Source: Streptomyces olindensis (GTDB lineage: Bacteria > Actinomycetota > Actinomycetes > Streptomycetales > Streptomycetaceae). Taken from it: 64,000 nucleotides of DNA. The stretch spans positions 703,882 to 767,881 of the forward strand of contig JJOH01000019.1 in NCBI GenBank assembly GCA_000696115.1, given 5' to 3'. Below the pieces are notes generated by a model, which did not search any database, was not told the origin of the DNA, and worked only from the letters and a program-made list of their open reading frames with translations. Shown here one piece after another: positions 32,738-41,013 of the stretch. The first letter of the stretch is position 1. Each line of letters begins with the position of its first letter. The position numbers and the translations under genes are program-made.

Positions 32738-34177
32738 ATGAGCAGTTCAGCGCAGATCGGCGTCACGGGTCTGGCGGTCATGGGCCGCAACCTCGCCCGC
32801 AACTTCGCCCGCAACGGCTACACGGTGGCGGTGCACAACCGGACGCCCGCGCGCACCCGCGCCCTTGTCGAGGAGTTCGGTGGCGAGGGGCGGTTCGTCG
32901 CGTGCGAGTCCGCGAAGGACTTCGTCGCGGCGCTGGAGCGGCCGCGGCGGCTGGTCGTGATGGTGAAGGCCGGTGAGCCGACGGACGCGGTGATCCGGGA
33001 GTTCGCGCCGCTCCTGGAGCCCGGCGACATGATCATCGACGGCGGCAACGCGCACTTCGCGGACACCCGGCGCCGCGAGCGCGACCTGCGCGAGCAGGGC
33101 ATCCACTTCGTCGGCATGGGCGTCTCCGGCGGTGAGGAGGGCGCGCTGAACGGCCCGAGCATCATGCCGGGCGGCCCGAAGGAGTCCTACGACTCGCTCG
33201 GCCCGATGCTGGAGAAGATCTCGGCCAAGGCGGCCGACGGTTCGCCCTGCGTCTCCCACGTCGGTCCGGACGGCGCCGGGCACTTCGTGAAGATGGTGCA
33301 CAACGGCATCGAGTACGCGGACATGCAGCTCATCGGCGAGGCGTACCAGCTGCTGCGGGACGTCGCCGGGTACTCCCCCGCCGAGATCGCGGAGATCTTC
33401 CGCACCTGGAACCAGGGGCGTCTCGACTCCTACCTGATCGAGATCACGGCCGAGGTGCTGTCCCACGTGGACGCGGAGACGGGCAAGCCGTTCGTGGACG
33501 TGGTGGTGGACCAGGCCGAGCAGAAGGGCACCGGCCGCTGGACGGTGCAGATCGCACTGGACCTGGGTGTGCCGGTGTCGGGGATCGCCGAGGCGGTCTT
33601 CGCGCGCTCGCTGTCCGGGCACGCGGCGCTGCGTGAGGCCTCGCGCGGACTGGCCGGCCCGAAGGCGAAGCCGATGGGCGAGGCGGAGGCCCGGGCCTTC
33701 GCCGACCGGGTGGAGCAGGCGCTGTACGCGTCGAAGATCGTGTCGTACACGCAGGGCTTCCACGAGATCGACGCGGCCCGCGCCGAGTACGGCTGGGACA
33801 TCGACCTCGGCGCGGTGTCCGCGCTGTGGCGGGGCGGCTGCATCATCCGCGCGGCGTTCCTGGACCGGATCCGCGCCGCGTACGACGCCCGGCCGGACCT
33901 GCCGAGCCTGCTGTCGGACGCGACGTTCGCACAGGAGATCGCGGACGCGCAGGACGACTGGCGCGAGGTGCTGGTCGCCGCGACCCGGCAGGGCGTGCCG
34001 ACGCCCGGCTTCGCCGCGGCCCTCGCCTACTACGACGCCCTGCGCGCGGAGCGGCTGCCGGCGGCGCTGACGCAGGGGCAGCGGGACTACTTCGGTGCGC
34101 ACACCTACCGGAGGGTGGATCGGGACGGGTCGTTCCACACGCTGTGGGGCCAGGACCGGTCGGAGGTCTCCGCCTAG
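32738..34177 (+). CDS. gnd: 6-phosphogluconate dehydrogenase, decarboxylating (NADP type)
   Basis: A 479-residue enzyme of the oxidative pentose phosphate pathway that converts 6-phosphogluconate to ribulose-5-phosphate, CO2 and NADPH. It shows the Rossmann motif GLAVMGRNLARN, the NADP-binding HNRTPAR, IIDGGNAHF, the substrate site GMGVSGGEEGALNGPSIMPGG, and the catalytic Lys in GPDGAGHFVKMVHNGIEY. The C-terminal part is the long all-helical dimer domain with the QAEQKGTGRWTVQ signature and the late GCIIRAAFLDRI. ATG at 32738 has AGGAG about nine bases upstream. NADPH supply for polyketide synthesis is a possible benefit of proximity, but this is a housekeeping gene. Confidence 0.95.
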   Translation: MSSSAQIGVTGLAVMGRNLARNFARNGYTVAVHNRTPARTRALVEEFGGEGRFVACESAKDFVAALERPRRLVVMVKAGEPTDAVIREFAPLLEPGDMIIDGGNAHFADTRRRERDLREQGIHFVGMGVSGGEEGALNGPSIMPGGPKESYDSLGPMLEKISAKAADGSPCVSHVGPDGAGHFVKMVHNGIEYADMQLIGEAYQLLRDVAGYSPAEIAEIFRTWNQGRLDSYLIEITAEVLSHVDAETGKPFVDVVVDQAEQKGTGRWTVQIALDLGVPVSGIAEAVFARSLSGHAALREASRGLAGPKAKPMGEAEARAFADRVEQALYASKIVSYTQGFHEIDAARAEYGWDIDLGAVSALWRGGCIIRAAFLDRIRAAYDARPDLPSLLSDATFAQEIADAQDDWREVLVAATRQGVPTPGFAAALAYYDALRAERLPAALTQGQRDYFGAHTYRRVDRDGSFHTLWGQDRSEVSA

Positions 34178-34219
34178 GCGCCGAGGCCATTCGATACGGG
34201 GCGGTGGACAGCGTGATAC

Positions 34220-34256
34220 GGGGCGGTGGACGGCCGCGGGTGCCGTCCACCGCCCC
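34220..34256. terminator. Bidirectional hairpin terminator
   Basis: A perfect 14-bp stem GGGGCGGTGGACGG / CCGTCCACCGCCCC with a nine-base loop lies between the convergent gnd gene (ends 34177) and the proline-rich gene (ends 34272). A partial copy of the left arm (GATACGGGGCGGTGGACAG) precedes it at about 34194. Confidence 0.8.
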
Positions 34257-34271
34257 GTTCTCGTACCCGGG

Positions 34272-34571
34272 TCAGGACAGCGGCGGCCCCGGCTCGGGGT
34301 TGGGTACGGGTTCCGGCCCCGGGGGGATCGGGGACGGGCTCGGTCCCGGCACCGGGTCGGGGCCGGGCGGGGTCGGTCCCGGCGGGGTCGGACCCGGTGG
34401 CGGTGGGGTCGGACCCGGTGGCGGGGTGGGGGCCGGCGGAGGCGGGGTCGGCTCCGGGCCCGGCGGGGGCTGCGGGTTCGGCACGGGATCGGGGCCCGGG
34501 GGCTCCGGTGGCCGGGGATCCGGGCCCGGTGTCGGTGCCGGCGGCACGGGGTCGGGATACGGGTTCGTCAT
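34272..34571 (-). CDS. Small proline-rich protein of unknown function
   Basis: A 99-residue frame made almost entirely of Pro, Gly, Asp, Glu, Asn, Thr and Ser (repeats such as PPGPTPP and PGPDPVP), nearly half proline. It opens MTNPYPDPVPP after a good ribosome-binding site (GGAGGA, five bases before ATG), which argues that it is translated. There is no signal peptide or membrane segment; it is certainly disordered. A low-complexity GC-rich stretch can stay open by chance, so it could be spurious. Confidence 0.5.
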   Translation of the reverse strand: MTNPYPDPVPPAPTPGPDPRPPEPPGPDPVPNPQPPPGPEPTPPPPAPTPPPGPTPPPPGPTPPGPTPPGPDPVPGPSPSPIPPGPEPVPNPEPGPPLS

Positions 34572-34752
34572 GAGGTCCTCCAGCCAGTGGGACGACTCCG
34601 GCTCTGGACTACTCCCCCGCCTACCCGACCCCCGCTTGGGCAGTCACCCCGGGGCGGGAACGGGAGGGGGCCAGGTGGAGGTAGCGGTCGTGAAAACAAG
34701 CCGCCCCGGCGCGAGGCCGGGGCGGTTCGAGGGTGGGGCGGTTCGAGGGTGG

Positions 34753-35097
34753 TCAGAAGCGGTCGGGGTGGGCCCTCAGCCAGTCCTTCGCCGCGGTGAG
34801 CAGGGACTCGTCCGCCGGCGGTGCCTCGTCGGGGTGGCGTTCGGCCCACTTGGCGACGTAGGGGCACAACGGGGCGACCGCGCTGTGCTCGCGGCCGGCG
34901 ATGGCGTAGAGCTCGCGTGCCAGCGAGCCCGCGATGCCCTTGCCCTCGTGGGCCGGCTCGACGATCGTGTGGACGGGCACGAGGGCACGCTCGGGGCTGT
35001 CGAGCACGAAGTACTCGATGCGGCCGACGACTTGGCCGTCGGCGACCGCCTCCAGCCGGCCCGCCGCCCGGTCGTCACGAATCTCCGGGTCGCTCAT
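34753..35097 (-). CDS. GNAT-like N-acetyltransferase (YjdJ type)
   Basis: A 114-residue minimal GNAT domain of the COG2388 kind. It reads GRIEYFVLDSPERALVPVHTIVEPAHEGKGIAGSLA, where the acetyl-CoA loop is HEGKGIAGSL, then the ELYAIAGREH helix and CPYVAKWAERHPD, a diagnostic end. Substrate unknown. ATG at 35097 is chosen because the family sequence begins there, although the frame extends upstream. It follows panD by 28 bases on the same strand and may be cotranscribed. Confidence 0.87.
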   Translation of the reverse strand: MSDPEIRDDRAAGRLEAVADGQVVGRIEYFVLDSPERALVPVHTIVEPAHEGKGIAGSLARELYAIAGREHSAVAPLCPYVAKWAERHPDEAPPADESLLTAAKDWLRAHPDRF

Positions 35098-35125
35098 GGA
35101 CACGCTCCTGCTCCTGTCGTCTCGG

Positions 35126-35545
35126 TCAGGCCCCGACGGCCTGCGGGCTGCGCTGCTGGTCCGACCCCGGCACCGGCTCGGACGGGTCGGCACCGAGGGC
35201 CACGATCCGGTTGTCGCCGTCCACGTGCACGACCCGGGGCGCGAGTGCCCGCGCCTCGGCGTCCGTCACCTGGGCGTAGCTGATGATGATGACGAGGTCG
35301 CCGGGGTGGACGAGGTGGGCCGCGGCCCCGTTGATCCCGATCACGCCGGAACCGCGCTCGCCCTCGATGACGTAGGTCTCCAGGCGGGCGCCGTTGGTGA
35401 TGTCCACGATGTGCACGAGCTCACCGGGCAGCAGATCGGCGGCGTCGAGCAGGTCGGCGTCGATCGTCACGGATCCCACGTAGTGCAGGTCGGCCTGGGT
35501 GACGGTGGCACGGTGGATCTTGGACTTGAACATGGTGCGCAGCAC
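35126..35545 (-). CDS. panD: Aspartate 1-decarboxylase
   Basis: A 139-residue pyruvoyl enzyme that converts L-aspartate to beta-alanine for pantothenate and coenzyme A. It starts MLRTMFKSKIHRATVTQADLHYVGSVTID; autocleavage at the Gly-Ser bond of YVGSVTID creates the pyruvoyl group. NGARLETYVIEGERGSGVIGINGAAAHL and GDLVIIISYAQV complete the barrel. Length is slightly above the usual 120-130 because of a polar tail. It is the last clear primary-metabolism gene before the polyketide cluster. Its product feeds phosphopantetheine, but I take the adjacency as chance. Confidence 0.95.
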   Translation of the reverse strand: MLRTMFKSKIHRATVTQADLHYVGSVTIDADLLDAADLLPGELVHIVDITNGARLETYVIEGERGSGVIGINGAAAHLVHPGDLVIIISYAQVTDAEARALAPRVVHVDGDNRIVALGADPSEPVPGSDQQRSPQAVGA

Positions 35546-35631
35546 GAATACTCCCGAAGGTCGGCTCCCTGCCTGCGTTTGTGCAGGTCAAGGGCTGTTT
35601 GCACACCTTACAGCGGGCACTTTCGATTCGG

Positions 35632-35859
35632 CTAGGGATCCCGGGAGGGCGCCGGCGGGTCGATGTCGCGAAAATGCCGGAGGATCTCCTTCTCCACCGC
35701 GTTCAGCGGCACGTCGGGACAGAGCCGTTCCGGATGCCCCGGGGGCGGGCCCTGCAACGGCTCCTCGGACTCGACGGGCGGGATCCACACCCATATCCGG
35801 CCGAAGGCGATCAGGGAATCTCGCGCCGCGCGCAGCAGCCAGGCGTAGACGGAAGCCAT
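35632..35859 (-). CDS. Small DUF6059-like protein
   Basis: A 75-residue protein. It has an N-terminal amphipathic or hydrophobic helix (YAWLLRAARDSLIAFGRIWVW) followed by PPPGHPERLCPDVPLNAVEKEIL. The PPPGHPERLxPDVPLxxxE pattern is one I associate with DUF6059, small proteins frequently found at the edges of Streptomyces secondary-metabolite clusters; their role is unknown. The ATG at 35859 is chosen from the helix start, but no clear ribosome-binding site precedes it and the frame runs further upstream. It is divergent from the LAL regulator gene, sharing a 350-base promoter region. Confidence 0.6.
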   Translation of the reverse strand: MASVYAWLLRAARDSLIAFGRIWVWIPPVESEEPLQGPPPGHPERLCPDVPLNAVEKEILRHFRDIDPPAPSRDP

Positions 35860-36055
35860 TCGTGCAGGGTGTTCGGCCCGGCCAAAGCGCGGCCAAAGCG
35901 GCCGGAAGGAGTGCCTGCGGCGGGTGCGCGACGGATATCCGGACGCCGGCAGTCCGGATTCATGGCTACCGGATACCACCCCTGCGCACCGTCACGAGAA
36001 TGTAGGCTGGGCGCATAACATGAGACAGCCCGGATAATGCAGAACAAAACGGGCA

Positions 36056-36081
36056 CACTTTTCCGCCACTGCGGGAAAGTG
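36056..36081. promoter_or_regulatory. Inverted repeat in the promoter region of the LAL regulator
   Basis: CACTTTTCCGC-CACT-GCGGGAAAGTG is an 11-bp inverted repeat with one mismatch and a four-base spacer, 130 bases upstream of the regulator ATG. It lies in a 350-base gap (35860-36210) noticeably richer in A/T than its surroundings. It may be an operator or a leader hairpin. A TTATCT hexamer at 36105-36110 could serve as a -10 box. Confidence 0.4.
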
Positions 36082-36210
36082 ACCTTGCGCATCATCGCCC
36101 GATGGTTATCTTGTGGCCGAGATGCACAGCGCGGCTGAAATGTGCGGTCTGGAGTTGCTTTTGGCTTGCTTACCCACGGTACGCAAGCCCACGGGGGTGA
36201 GTATTCCGGA

Positions 36211-38886
36211 ATGGCTTTTGTGAGTCGTGAGAGAGAACTCGGGGTTCTGAAGGCGGCTCTTTCCAGTTGTGGCCACGGCCCATCGAGAACGATCGTCATC
36301 ACCGGCGGCGCGGGCGTCGGCAAGAGCGCGTTACTGCATGCCTTCACCGAACACGCCATGGCCTCGGGAGCCACCGTACTCAGCGCCCAGGGCCGGGCGG
36401 TGACGGCCAACCCGCCCCTCACCCTGTTCCATCAGCTGGCCGCTCACTTGTCGGCCTCCCTGCCGGAGGACCGGCCCGCGCCCGCGTCGTCGGCGATGCA
36501 GTTCGCCACCGCGCTGCCTCCCGCGGCCGACGCCGGCGTCGTGGTGATCTGCGTGGACGACATACAGGAGATTCCCTGGTCACAGCTGGATTTTCTGATC
36601 CAGACCGTCACCTGGCACCGGGACCGGCGCATCCTGCTCGTCGTCACCGACTGCCCCCACCTGCTGCACCGTGAGGCACCGGCCAAAACGGAGTTCCTGC
36701 GGCGTCCCAACGCCGAGCGCATCCGCCTCGACCCGCTCGACGCGCGGGGAGTCCGGGACATGATCGCGGCGGAGGGCGACCCGCCGCACGACCGGTGGGT
36801 GGCGCTGTTCCATCACCTGAGCGGCGGCAGTCCCCTGCTGCTGAGTGCCCTGCTCGAGGATTTCAAGAGCCGGGACATGAAACTTCCGCCGACCGGAACG
36901 GAGGAGTCCGCCGAACTCGGAACGTATGGCCAGGCGGTGATGTCCATCCTGCACCGCAGCGGTTCCGCGGCCGTGGAAATCGGTTGCCTGTTGTCCGTGC
37001 TCGGGGATTCCGCCTCACCGGAGCTGCTGTCCCGGATGAGCGGTATTTCCTTCTCCCTCATCGACCCGCAACTCGCGGCTCTCCGGGCCGCCGGCGTAGT
37101 CGACGGAATGTCGTTCCGGCACCGGACCGCGCAACGGACGGTTCTGGCCGATGTGGATCCGTCCGTGCGGACCGAGTTACACATCCGGGCGGCCGCCGCC
37201 CAGTACGGCGCCGGTGCGCCGGCCACGGAAGTGGCCCAGCACCTGCTGGCCGCCCGGTACACGGAGGAGACGTGGCAGCGGACCGTGCTGCGCAACGCGG
37301 CGGAGACGGCCATGGGCGAGGAGGACACCCGGCTCGCCGTCCGGTGTCTCGAACTCGCCCTCGAGGGCTGCCCCGAGGGGCCCGACCGCATCGAGATCCA
37401 CATGCGGCTGGCCCTGATCGCCCTGCGGATGAACCCCACGACCGTGGAGGCCCGGCACCTGCCCGAACTCATGGAGGCCTTCCAGTCGGGCACGATGCCC
37501 GGCACGGCCTGCGACGGACTGGCGGATCTGCTCTTCGGCTGCGGCAGGCTGGAGGAGGCCTTCACGGTACTGCAGAAGCAGGGGGCGGAGACCAGCGCGG
37601 GGGACGTCCGCGCGGGCGACCATCCGAACATCGCCTGGCTGTGGGCCTGGTCCAGCTTCCGCTCCCCCGCCCACCCGGACGAGTGGCCCGCCGCGCCCCT
37701 CCGCCAGGCCGCGCACGAGTCGGCCACGGCCCTGTTCCGGACCGCCGAAGGGTCCTTGCTGATCGGCGACCGCGACGACTGGGCGACCGCGGCCGAGAAC
37801 CTCCTGGAGGTCTCGGCCCTCTCCGACGCCACCGTCTGGTCGCTGTCCAGCGCGGTGAAGGCCCTGATCATCACCGACCGGCTGGAGTGCGCCTGGCACT
37901 GGTGCGAGCGGCTGGTCGAGGAGTCCGCCGCCCGGGAAGCCCCCGGCTGGGAGGCGGTCTTCGCCCTGCTGCAGGCCGTCGTGGCCCTGCGCCAGGGGAA
38001 GCTGACCGCCGGACTGGACTGCGTGCGGCTCGTGCAGAACGTCATCACCGAGCGCAGCAGCGCGATGGCCTGCGCCGCGGAGTCCGTGCTCGCCGCCCTG
38101 CACATCGAGATGGGGCGCTACGACGAGGCCGCCCGGGTGTTCGCCAAACCGGTGCCGCCCGCCTGGGAGAAGAGCGTCTACTGGCTCAGCTACCTGCGGG
38201 CGCGCGGCTGTCTGCTGATCGCCACGAGCCGGCCGCACGCCGCGCTCTCCGACTATCTGCGCATCGGCAAGCTGGCCGAGCGGTTCCACGTCGACCACCC
38301 GACGCTGGTGCCCTGGCGGTTGTTCGCCGCCGAGGCCTGGCTGCGGCTCGGGCACCCCAAGCAGGCGGCGTACATGCTGGCCGAACACACGGCGCGCGGC
38401 CCGCGCAGCTCCGGCCGGAACCACGCCATGGAGCTGCGGTTGCAGGCGGCGCTGGCCGAGCCGCACGCACGGCCGGGCCTGCTGCTCAAGGCCGTGCACG
38501 CGTTCCACGCCTCGGGCGACCGGCCGGAGCTGGCGCGGACCCTGATCGATCTGGGCCAGTCCCTGTTCGGCCTCGGCCACGGCACCTGGGCCGTCCTGGC
38601 CCGGAACACGGCCGTGCTGATCGCCCGCGGCTGCCTGGAGGACGCCGCGCCGGCGGCCGGCGAAGAGGAGGAGCCGGACCCGCCTCCGGCCACACGGCAG
38701 CGGCTCACCCGGGCCGAGCACCGGGTGGCCGAACTCGTGGCCAAGGGGCTCACCAACCGTCAGGTGGCGGGCCGCCTCCACATCACGGTCAGCACGGTCG
38801 AGCAGCACCTCACCCGCATCTACCAGAAACTGGGCATCACCCACCGCAAGGAGATCGGCCTCCACCTCGGCACCCGTACGGCGTGA
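36211..38886 (+). CDS. LAL-type LuxR family regulator of the polyketide cluster
   Basis: An 891-residue large ATP-binding LuxR regulator. Residues 1-14 begin the AAA-like domain (MAFVSRERELGVLKAAL). Walker A is GGAGVGKS at 32-39 and Walker B is VVVICVDDIQE at ~110-120. A long helical repeat region follows, and the C-terminal 60 residues are a LuxR helix-turn-helix (LTRAEHRVAELVAKGLTNRQVAGRLHITVSTVEQHLTRIYQKLG). Such proteins are cluster-situated activators of type I PKS genes. Two TTA codons (Leu41 at 36331-36333, Leu323 at 37177-37179) make translation dependent on the rare bldA tRNA. ATG at 36211 is chosen because the family begins MxFVxRERE; an upstream in-frame GTG at 36142 has no support. 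Confidence 0.9.
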   Translation: MAFVSRERELGVLKAALSSCGHGPSRTIVITGGAGVGKSALLHAFTEHAMASGATVLSAQGRAVTANPPLTLFHQLAAHLSASLPEDRPAPASSAMQFATALPPAADAGVVVICVDDIQEIPWSQLDFLIQTVTWHRDRRILLVVTDCPHLLHREAPAKTEFLRRPNAERIRLDPLDARGVRDMIAAEGDPPHDRWVALFHHLSGGSPLLLSALLEDFKSRDMKLPPTGTEESAELGTYGQAVMSILHRSGSAAVEIGCLLSVLGDSASPELLSRMSGISFSLIDPQLAALRAAGVVDGMSFRHRTAQRTVLADVDPSVRTELHIRAAAAQYGAGAPATEVAQHLLAARYTEETWQRTVLRNAAETAMGEEDTRLAVRCLELALEGCPEGPDRIEIHMRLALIALRMNPTTVEARHLPELMEAFQSGTMPGTACDGLADLLFGCGRLEEAFTVLQKQGAETSAGDVRAGDHPNIAWLWAWSSFRSPAHPDEWPAAPLRQAAHESATALFRTAEGSLLIGDRDDWATAAENLLEVSALSDATVWSLSSAVKALIITDRLECAWHWCERLVEESAAREAPGWEAVFALLQAVVALRQGKLTAGLDCVRLVQNVITERSSAMACAAESVLAALHIEMGRYDEAARVFAKPVPPAWEKSVYWLSYLRARGCLLIATSRPHAALSDYLRIGKLAERFHVDHPTLVPWRLFAAEAWLRLGHPKQAAYMLAEHTARGPRSSGRNHAMELRLQAALAEPHARPGLLLKAVHAFHASGDRPELARTLIDLGQSLFGLGHGTWAVLARNTAVLIARGCLEDAAPAAGEEEEPDPPPATRQRLTRAEHRVAELVAKGLTNRQVAGRLHITVSTVEQHLTRIYQKLGITHRKEIGLHLGTRTA

Positions 38887-38915
38887 GCGCGGGGACCGCG
38901 CCGCGGCACGCGGTC

Positions 38916-38931
38916 CTTTAGCGGAGCTTTG
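38916..38931. promoter_or_regulatory. Candidate cluster operator, copy d (loose match)
   Basis: CTTTAGCGGAGCTTTG carries two CTTT(A)G elements 11 bases apart, about 115 bases upstream of the thioesterase operon. It resembles, in a shifted register, the CTAAAG...CTAAG motif found upstream of PKS1, PKS2 and the barrel-protein gene. Confidence 0.35.
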
Positions 38932-39045
38932 TCGGCCTTTCAACCGCCGTCCCTACCGTCGCAGACGTCAGATCACATCGAGTGCCCCCGGTGCGCTCTC
39001 CGCCGTGTGCCACGCGCTCTCGCACCCGGGAGGGCGGAGGAAGGC

Positions 39046-39837
39046 ATGGCCACGGTGCCCACAGAGATCCCGTTCGACGACATCTGGCTGCGTCGCTTCG
39101 GCACGGCCCGGGAGCCGAGCGTCCGGCTGGTCTGCCTGCCGCACGCGGGGGGCGCCGCCGGCGCGTTCTTCGCGCTGCACCGCGAGCTGCCGCAGTCCGT
39201 CGACTGTGTGGCCGTGCAGTACCCGGGCCGTCAGGAGCGCCGCCACGAGCCGCCGCTGCGGGACGCCCGCGCCCTCGCGGCCAGGGTCGCCTCGGTGCTC
39301 GAACCGCTGACCGACCTGCCGCTGGTCCTGTTCGGGCACAGCATGGGCGCCGTCATCGGTTTCGAAACGGCCGGACTGCTGGAGCGCGGCGGCGGCAACA
39401 CGCCCATCGGGTTCATCGCCTCCGGCCGGCACTCGCCCGCCACGCCCCGCCACGAGACCGTGCACCTGCGGGACGACGACGGGCTGATCGCCGAGATCAC
39501 CGCGCTGAGCGGCACCGATCCGCAGATCCTGGCCGACCCGGACATGCGGGCCATGATCCTGCCCGCGCTGCGTGCCGACTACACGGCCGTGGAGACCTAC
39601 CGCCGCGACCCGGGGCTCGTCCTGCGCTGCCCCATCACCGTCTTCACCGGCACCAGCGACCCGCGGGTCACCGACGCGGAGGCGCGGGCCTGGGAGGGGC
39701 TGACCACGGGCGGTTTCCGCCTCGAGCGCTTCCCGGGCGGCCACTTCTACCTGGACGGCGCGGAGCGGGCCGTCGCCGCCGCTCTCCTGCGCGATCTCCA
39801 CGCCTTTTCCCACACCGCGGCGGCCGCGGCCCGTTGA
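39046..39837 (+). CDS. Type II thioesterase (editing)
   Basis: A 263-residue alpha/beta-hydrolase of the external thioesterase class. It has LVCLPHAGGAAGAFF near residue 30, the nucleophile elbow FGHSMGAVIGFE (Ser99), Asp in TGTSDPRVTD (Asp205) and the catalytic His in PGGHFYLDG (His233). These enzymes clear stalled or wrongly primed acyl groups from carrier proteins. As both PKS proteins here lack an integrated thioesterase, it is the only TE in the window. ATG at 39046 has GGAGGAAGG directly upstream. It is the first gene of a three-gene plus-strand operon with the ACP (36 bases on) and the E2-type acyltransferase. Confidence 0.92.
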   Translation: MATVPTEIPFDDIWLRRFGTAREPSVRLVCLPHAGGAAGAFFALHRELPQSVDCVAVQYPGRQERRHEPPLRDARALAARVASVLEPLTDLPLVLFGHSMGAVIGFETAGLLERGGGNTPIGFIASGRHSPATPRHETVHLRDDDGLIAEITALSGTDPQILADPDMRAMILPALRADYTAVETYRRDPGLVLRCPITVFTGTSDPRVTDAEARAWEGLTTGGFRLERFPGGHFYLDGAERAVAAALLRDLHAFSHTAAAAAR

Positions 39838-39873
39838 CCGTCCGTCGTGGGCCCGAACCCGGAAGGACCGTTC

Positions 39874-40101
39874 ATGAACACGATCGACGATCTTGTCGTG
39901 CTGATCCGTGACGAGCTGGGGCTGGCGGTGTCCGTCCAGGACGCCGAGCGGCCCCTGGACGAGATCGCCGGCTGGGACTCCGTCCACCTGCTCTGGCTGA
40001 CCGCGGCTCTGGAACGCCGTACCGGCCGCAGCGTGTCCCTCCCGGACCTGCTGGAGGCCGGGACCCTGGGGGGCATCTACCAGGCGGCGGTCGCGGCGTG
40101 A
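39874..40101 (+). CDS. Free-standing acyl carrier protein
   Basis: A 75-residue phosphopantetheine-binding protein. The attachment serine is Ser36 in AGWDSVHLLWLTAALE, a GWDS version rather than the GFDS of the PKS-embedded domains, so it belongs to a different carrier-protein class. ATG at 39874 follows GGAAGG. Its stop is inside the GTGA overlap with the acyltransferase gene, so the two are made together. In tetronate clusters a discrete ACP of this size carries the glyceryl unit formed by an FkbH-like protein and stands beside an E2-type acyltransferase. That role is my inference; the FkbH-like gene is not in the window. It could instead deliver another unusual acyl unit. Confidence 0.9.
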   Translation: MNTIDDLVVLIRDELGLAVSVQDAERPLDEIAGWDSVHLLWLTAALERRTGRSVSLPDLLEAGTLGGIYQAAVAA

Positions 40102-40934
40102 GCGGCTCCCGGTTCCCCGCGGAGCGGCGGCACACCCTCTACCACTGCGACGAGATCCGCGCCGCCGCCCCCGTCTACCTCGACACCGAGGTGGACATGA
40201 GCGGCGTCGAACGCCACCGGGCGGCGGCCCGCCAGGAGGGCCGCCGGTACTCGGTGGTGAGTTACGTCCTGCAGGCCGCGGGCCGGGTGCTGGCCCGCCA
40301 TCCGGAGGCCAACGCGGCCGTCCGCGGCCGACTGCGCCCCCGGATCGCGCGCTATGACACCGTCAGCGGCAAGGTGACCCTGGACAAGACCCTGGGCGGG
40401 CGCCGCGTCGTGCTGGCGACCGTCGTGCCGGAGTTGGAACGGTCGAGCCTGGACGCCGTGCAGCGGCACGTGGAGCGGTTCCGGGACGGGGACCCCGAGC
40501 GCATGCCGGAGTTCGCGCCGGTGCGCAAGCTGCACCGGCTGCCCGTGCCGGTGGGCCGGCTGCTGTTCCGGCTGGCGACGCGCTCCCTGGCACACCGCAC
40601 CGAGCTGGTCGGCACGGTGGCCGTCACCTCGCTCGGCCACCGCCCGGTGGACGGCTTCCAGTCGGTCGGCGGTACGACCGTCACGCTCGGCGTCGGACGC
40701 GTGGTGGAGCGTGCCGTCGTGCGGGACGGTGCCGTCGTGGTCGCTCCGGTGATGCGGCTGAGCATGGCGTTCGACCACCGGGTCGTCGACGGCGCCGAAG
40801 CGGCCGATGTGCTGGCCGAACTCAAGGAGTTCCTGGAGACGTACGGGCCGCAGGCGGCCCTGGTGCCGGACGGGGACCGGTCGGCCGTCTCCCGGGCGAC
40901 GGACCCCCGTCCGGCCTCGGCCGCCGGCTCCTGA
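40098..40934 (+). CDS. 2-oxoacid dehydrogenase E2-type acyltransferase (tetronate acetyltransferase-like)
   Basis: A 278-residue protein with the trimeric E2/chloramphenicol-acetyltransferase fold but no lipoyl or subunit-binding domain. The catalytic signature is SMAFDHRVVDGAEAADVL (His227, Asp231, the HxxxDG motif). YSVVSYVLQAAGRVLARHPEANA matches the E2 catalytic-core N-terminal helices. Stand-alone E2-like enzymes paired with a small ACP occur in tetronate pathways (Agg4/AbyA4 type), where they acetylate the tetronate hydroxymethyl group before elimination. That is the best-fitting role here, by context only. The GTG at 40098 overlaps the ACP stop by four bases. The usual partner eliminase is not visible in the window. 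Confidence 0.85.
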   Translation: MSGSRFPAERRHTLYHCDEIRAAAPVYLDTEVDMSGVERHRAAARQEGRRYSVVSYVLQAAGRVLARHPEANAAVRGRLRPRIARYDTVSGKVTLDKTLGGRRVVLATVVPELERSSLDAVQRHVERFRDGDPERMPEFAPVRKLHRLPVPVGRLLFRLATRSLAHRTELVGTVAVTSLGHRPVDGFQSVGGTTVTLGVGRVVERAVVRDGAVVVAPVMRLSMAFDHRVVDGAEAADVLAELKEFLETYGPQAALVPDGDRSAVSRATDPRPASAAGS

Positions 40935-40957
40935 CCCTCGTACCACCGCTCGCACGC

Positions 40958-40994
40958 TGCCGCGGGCCCGCGCTCCTGACGCGGGCCCGCGGCA
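40958..40994. terminator. Bidirectional hairpin terminator between the two arms of the cluster
   Basis: A perfect 15-bp stem TGCCGCGGGCCCGCG / CGCGGGCCCGCGGCA with a seven-base loop (CTCCTGA) lies between the convergent acyltransferase gene (ends 40934) and PKS1 (ends 41014). Confidence 0.85.
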
Positions 40995-41013
40995 TCGGTG
41001 TCTCCGGCCCCGG

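Noticed and set aside
35126..35545. panD as part of the polyketide cluster
   Set aside because: It is a housekeeping gene grouped with an acetyltransferase gene and has no cluster motif upstream; beta-alanine supply is not specific to the pathway.
36142..36210. GTG at 36142 as the LAL start
   Set aside because: The extra 23 residues have no family similarity; the family begins at the MAFVSRERE segment.
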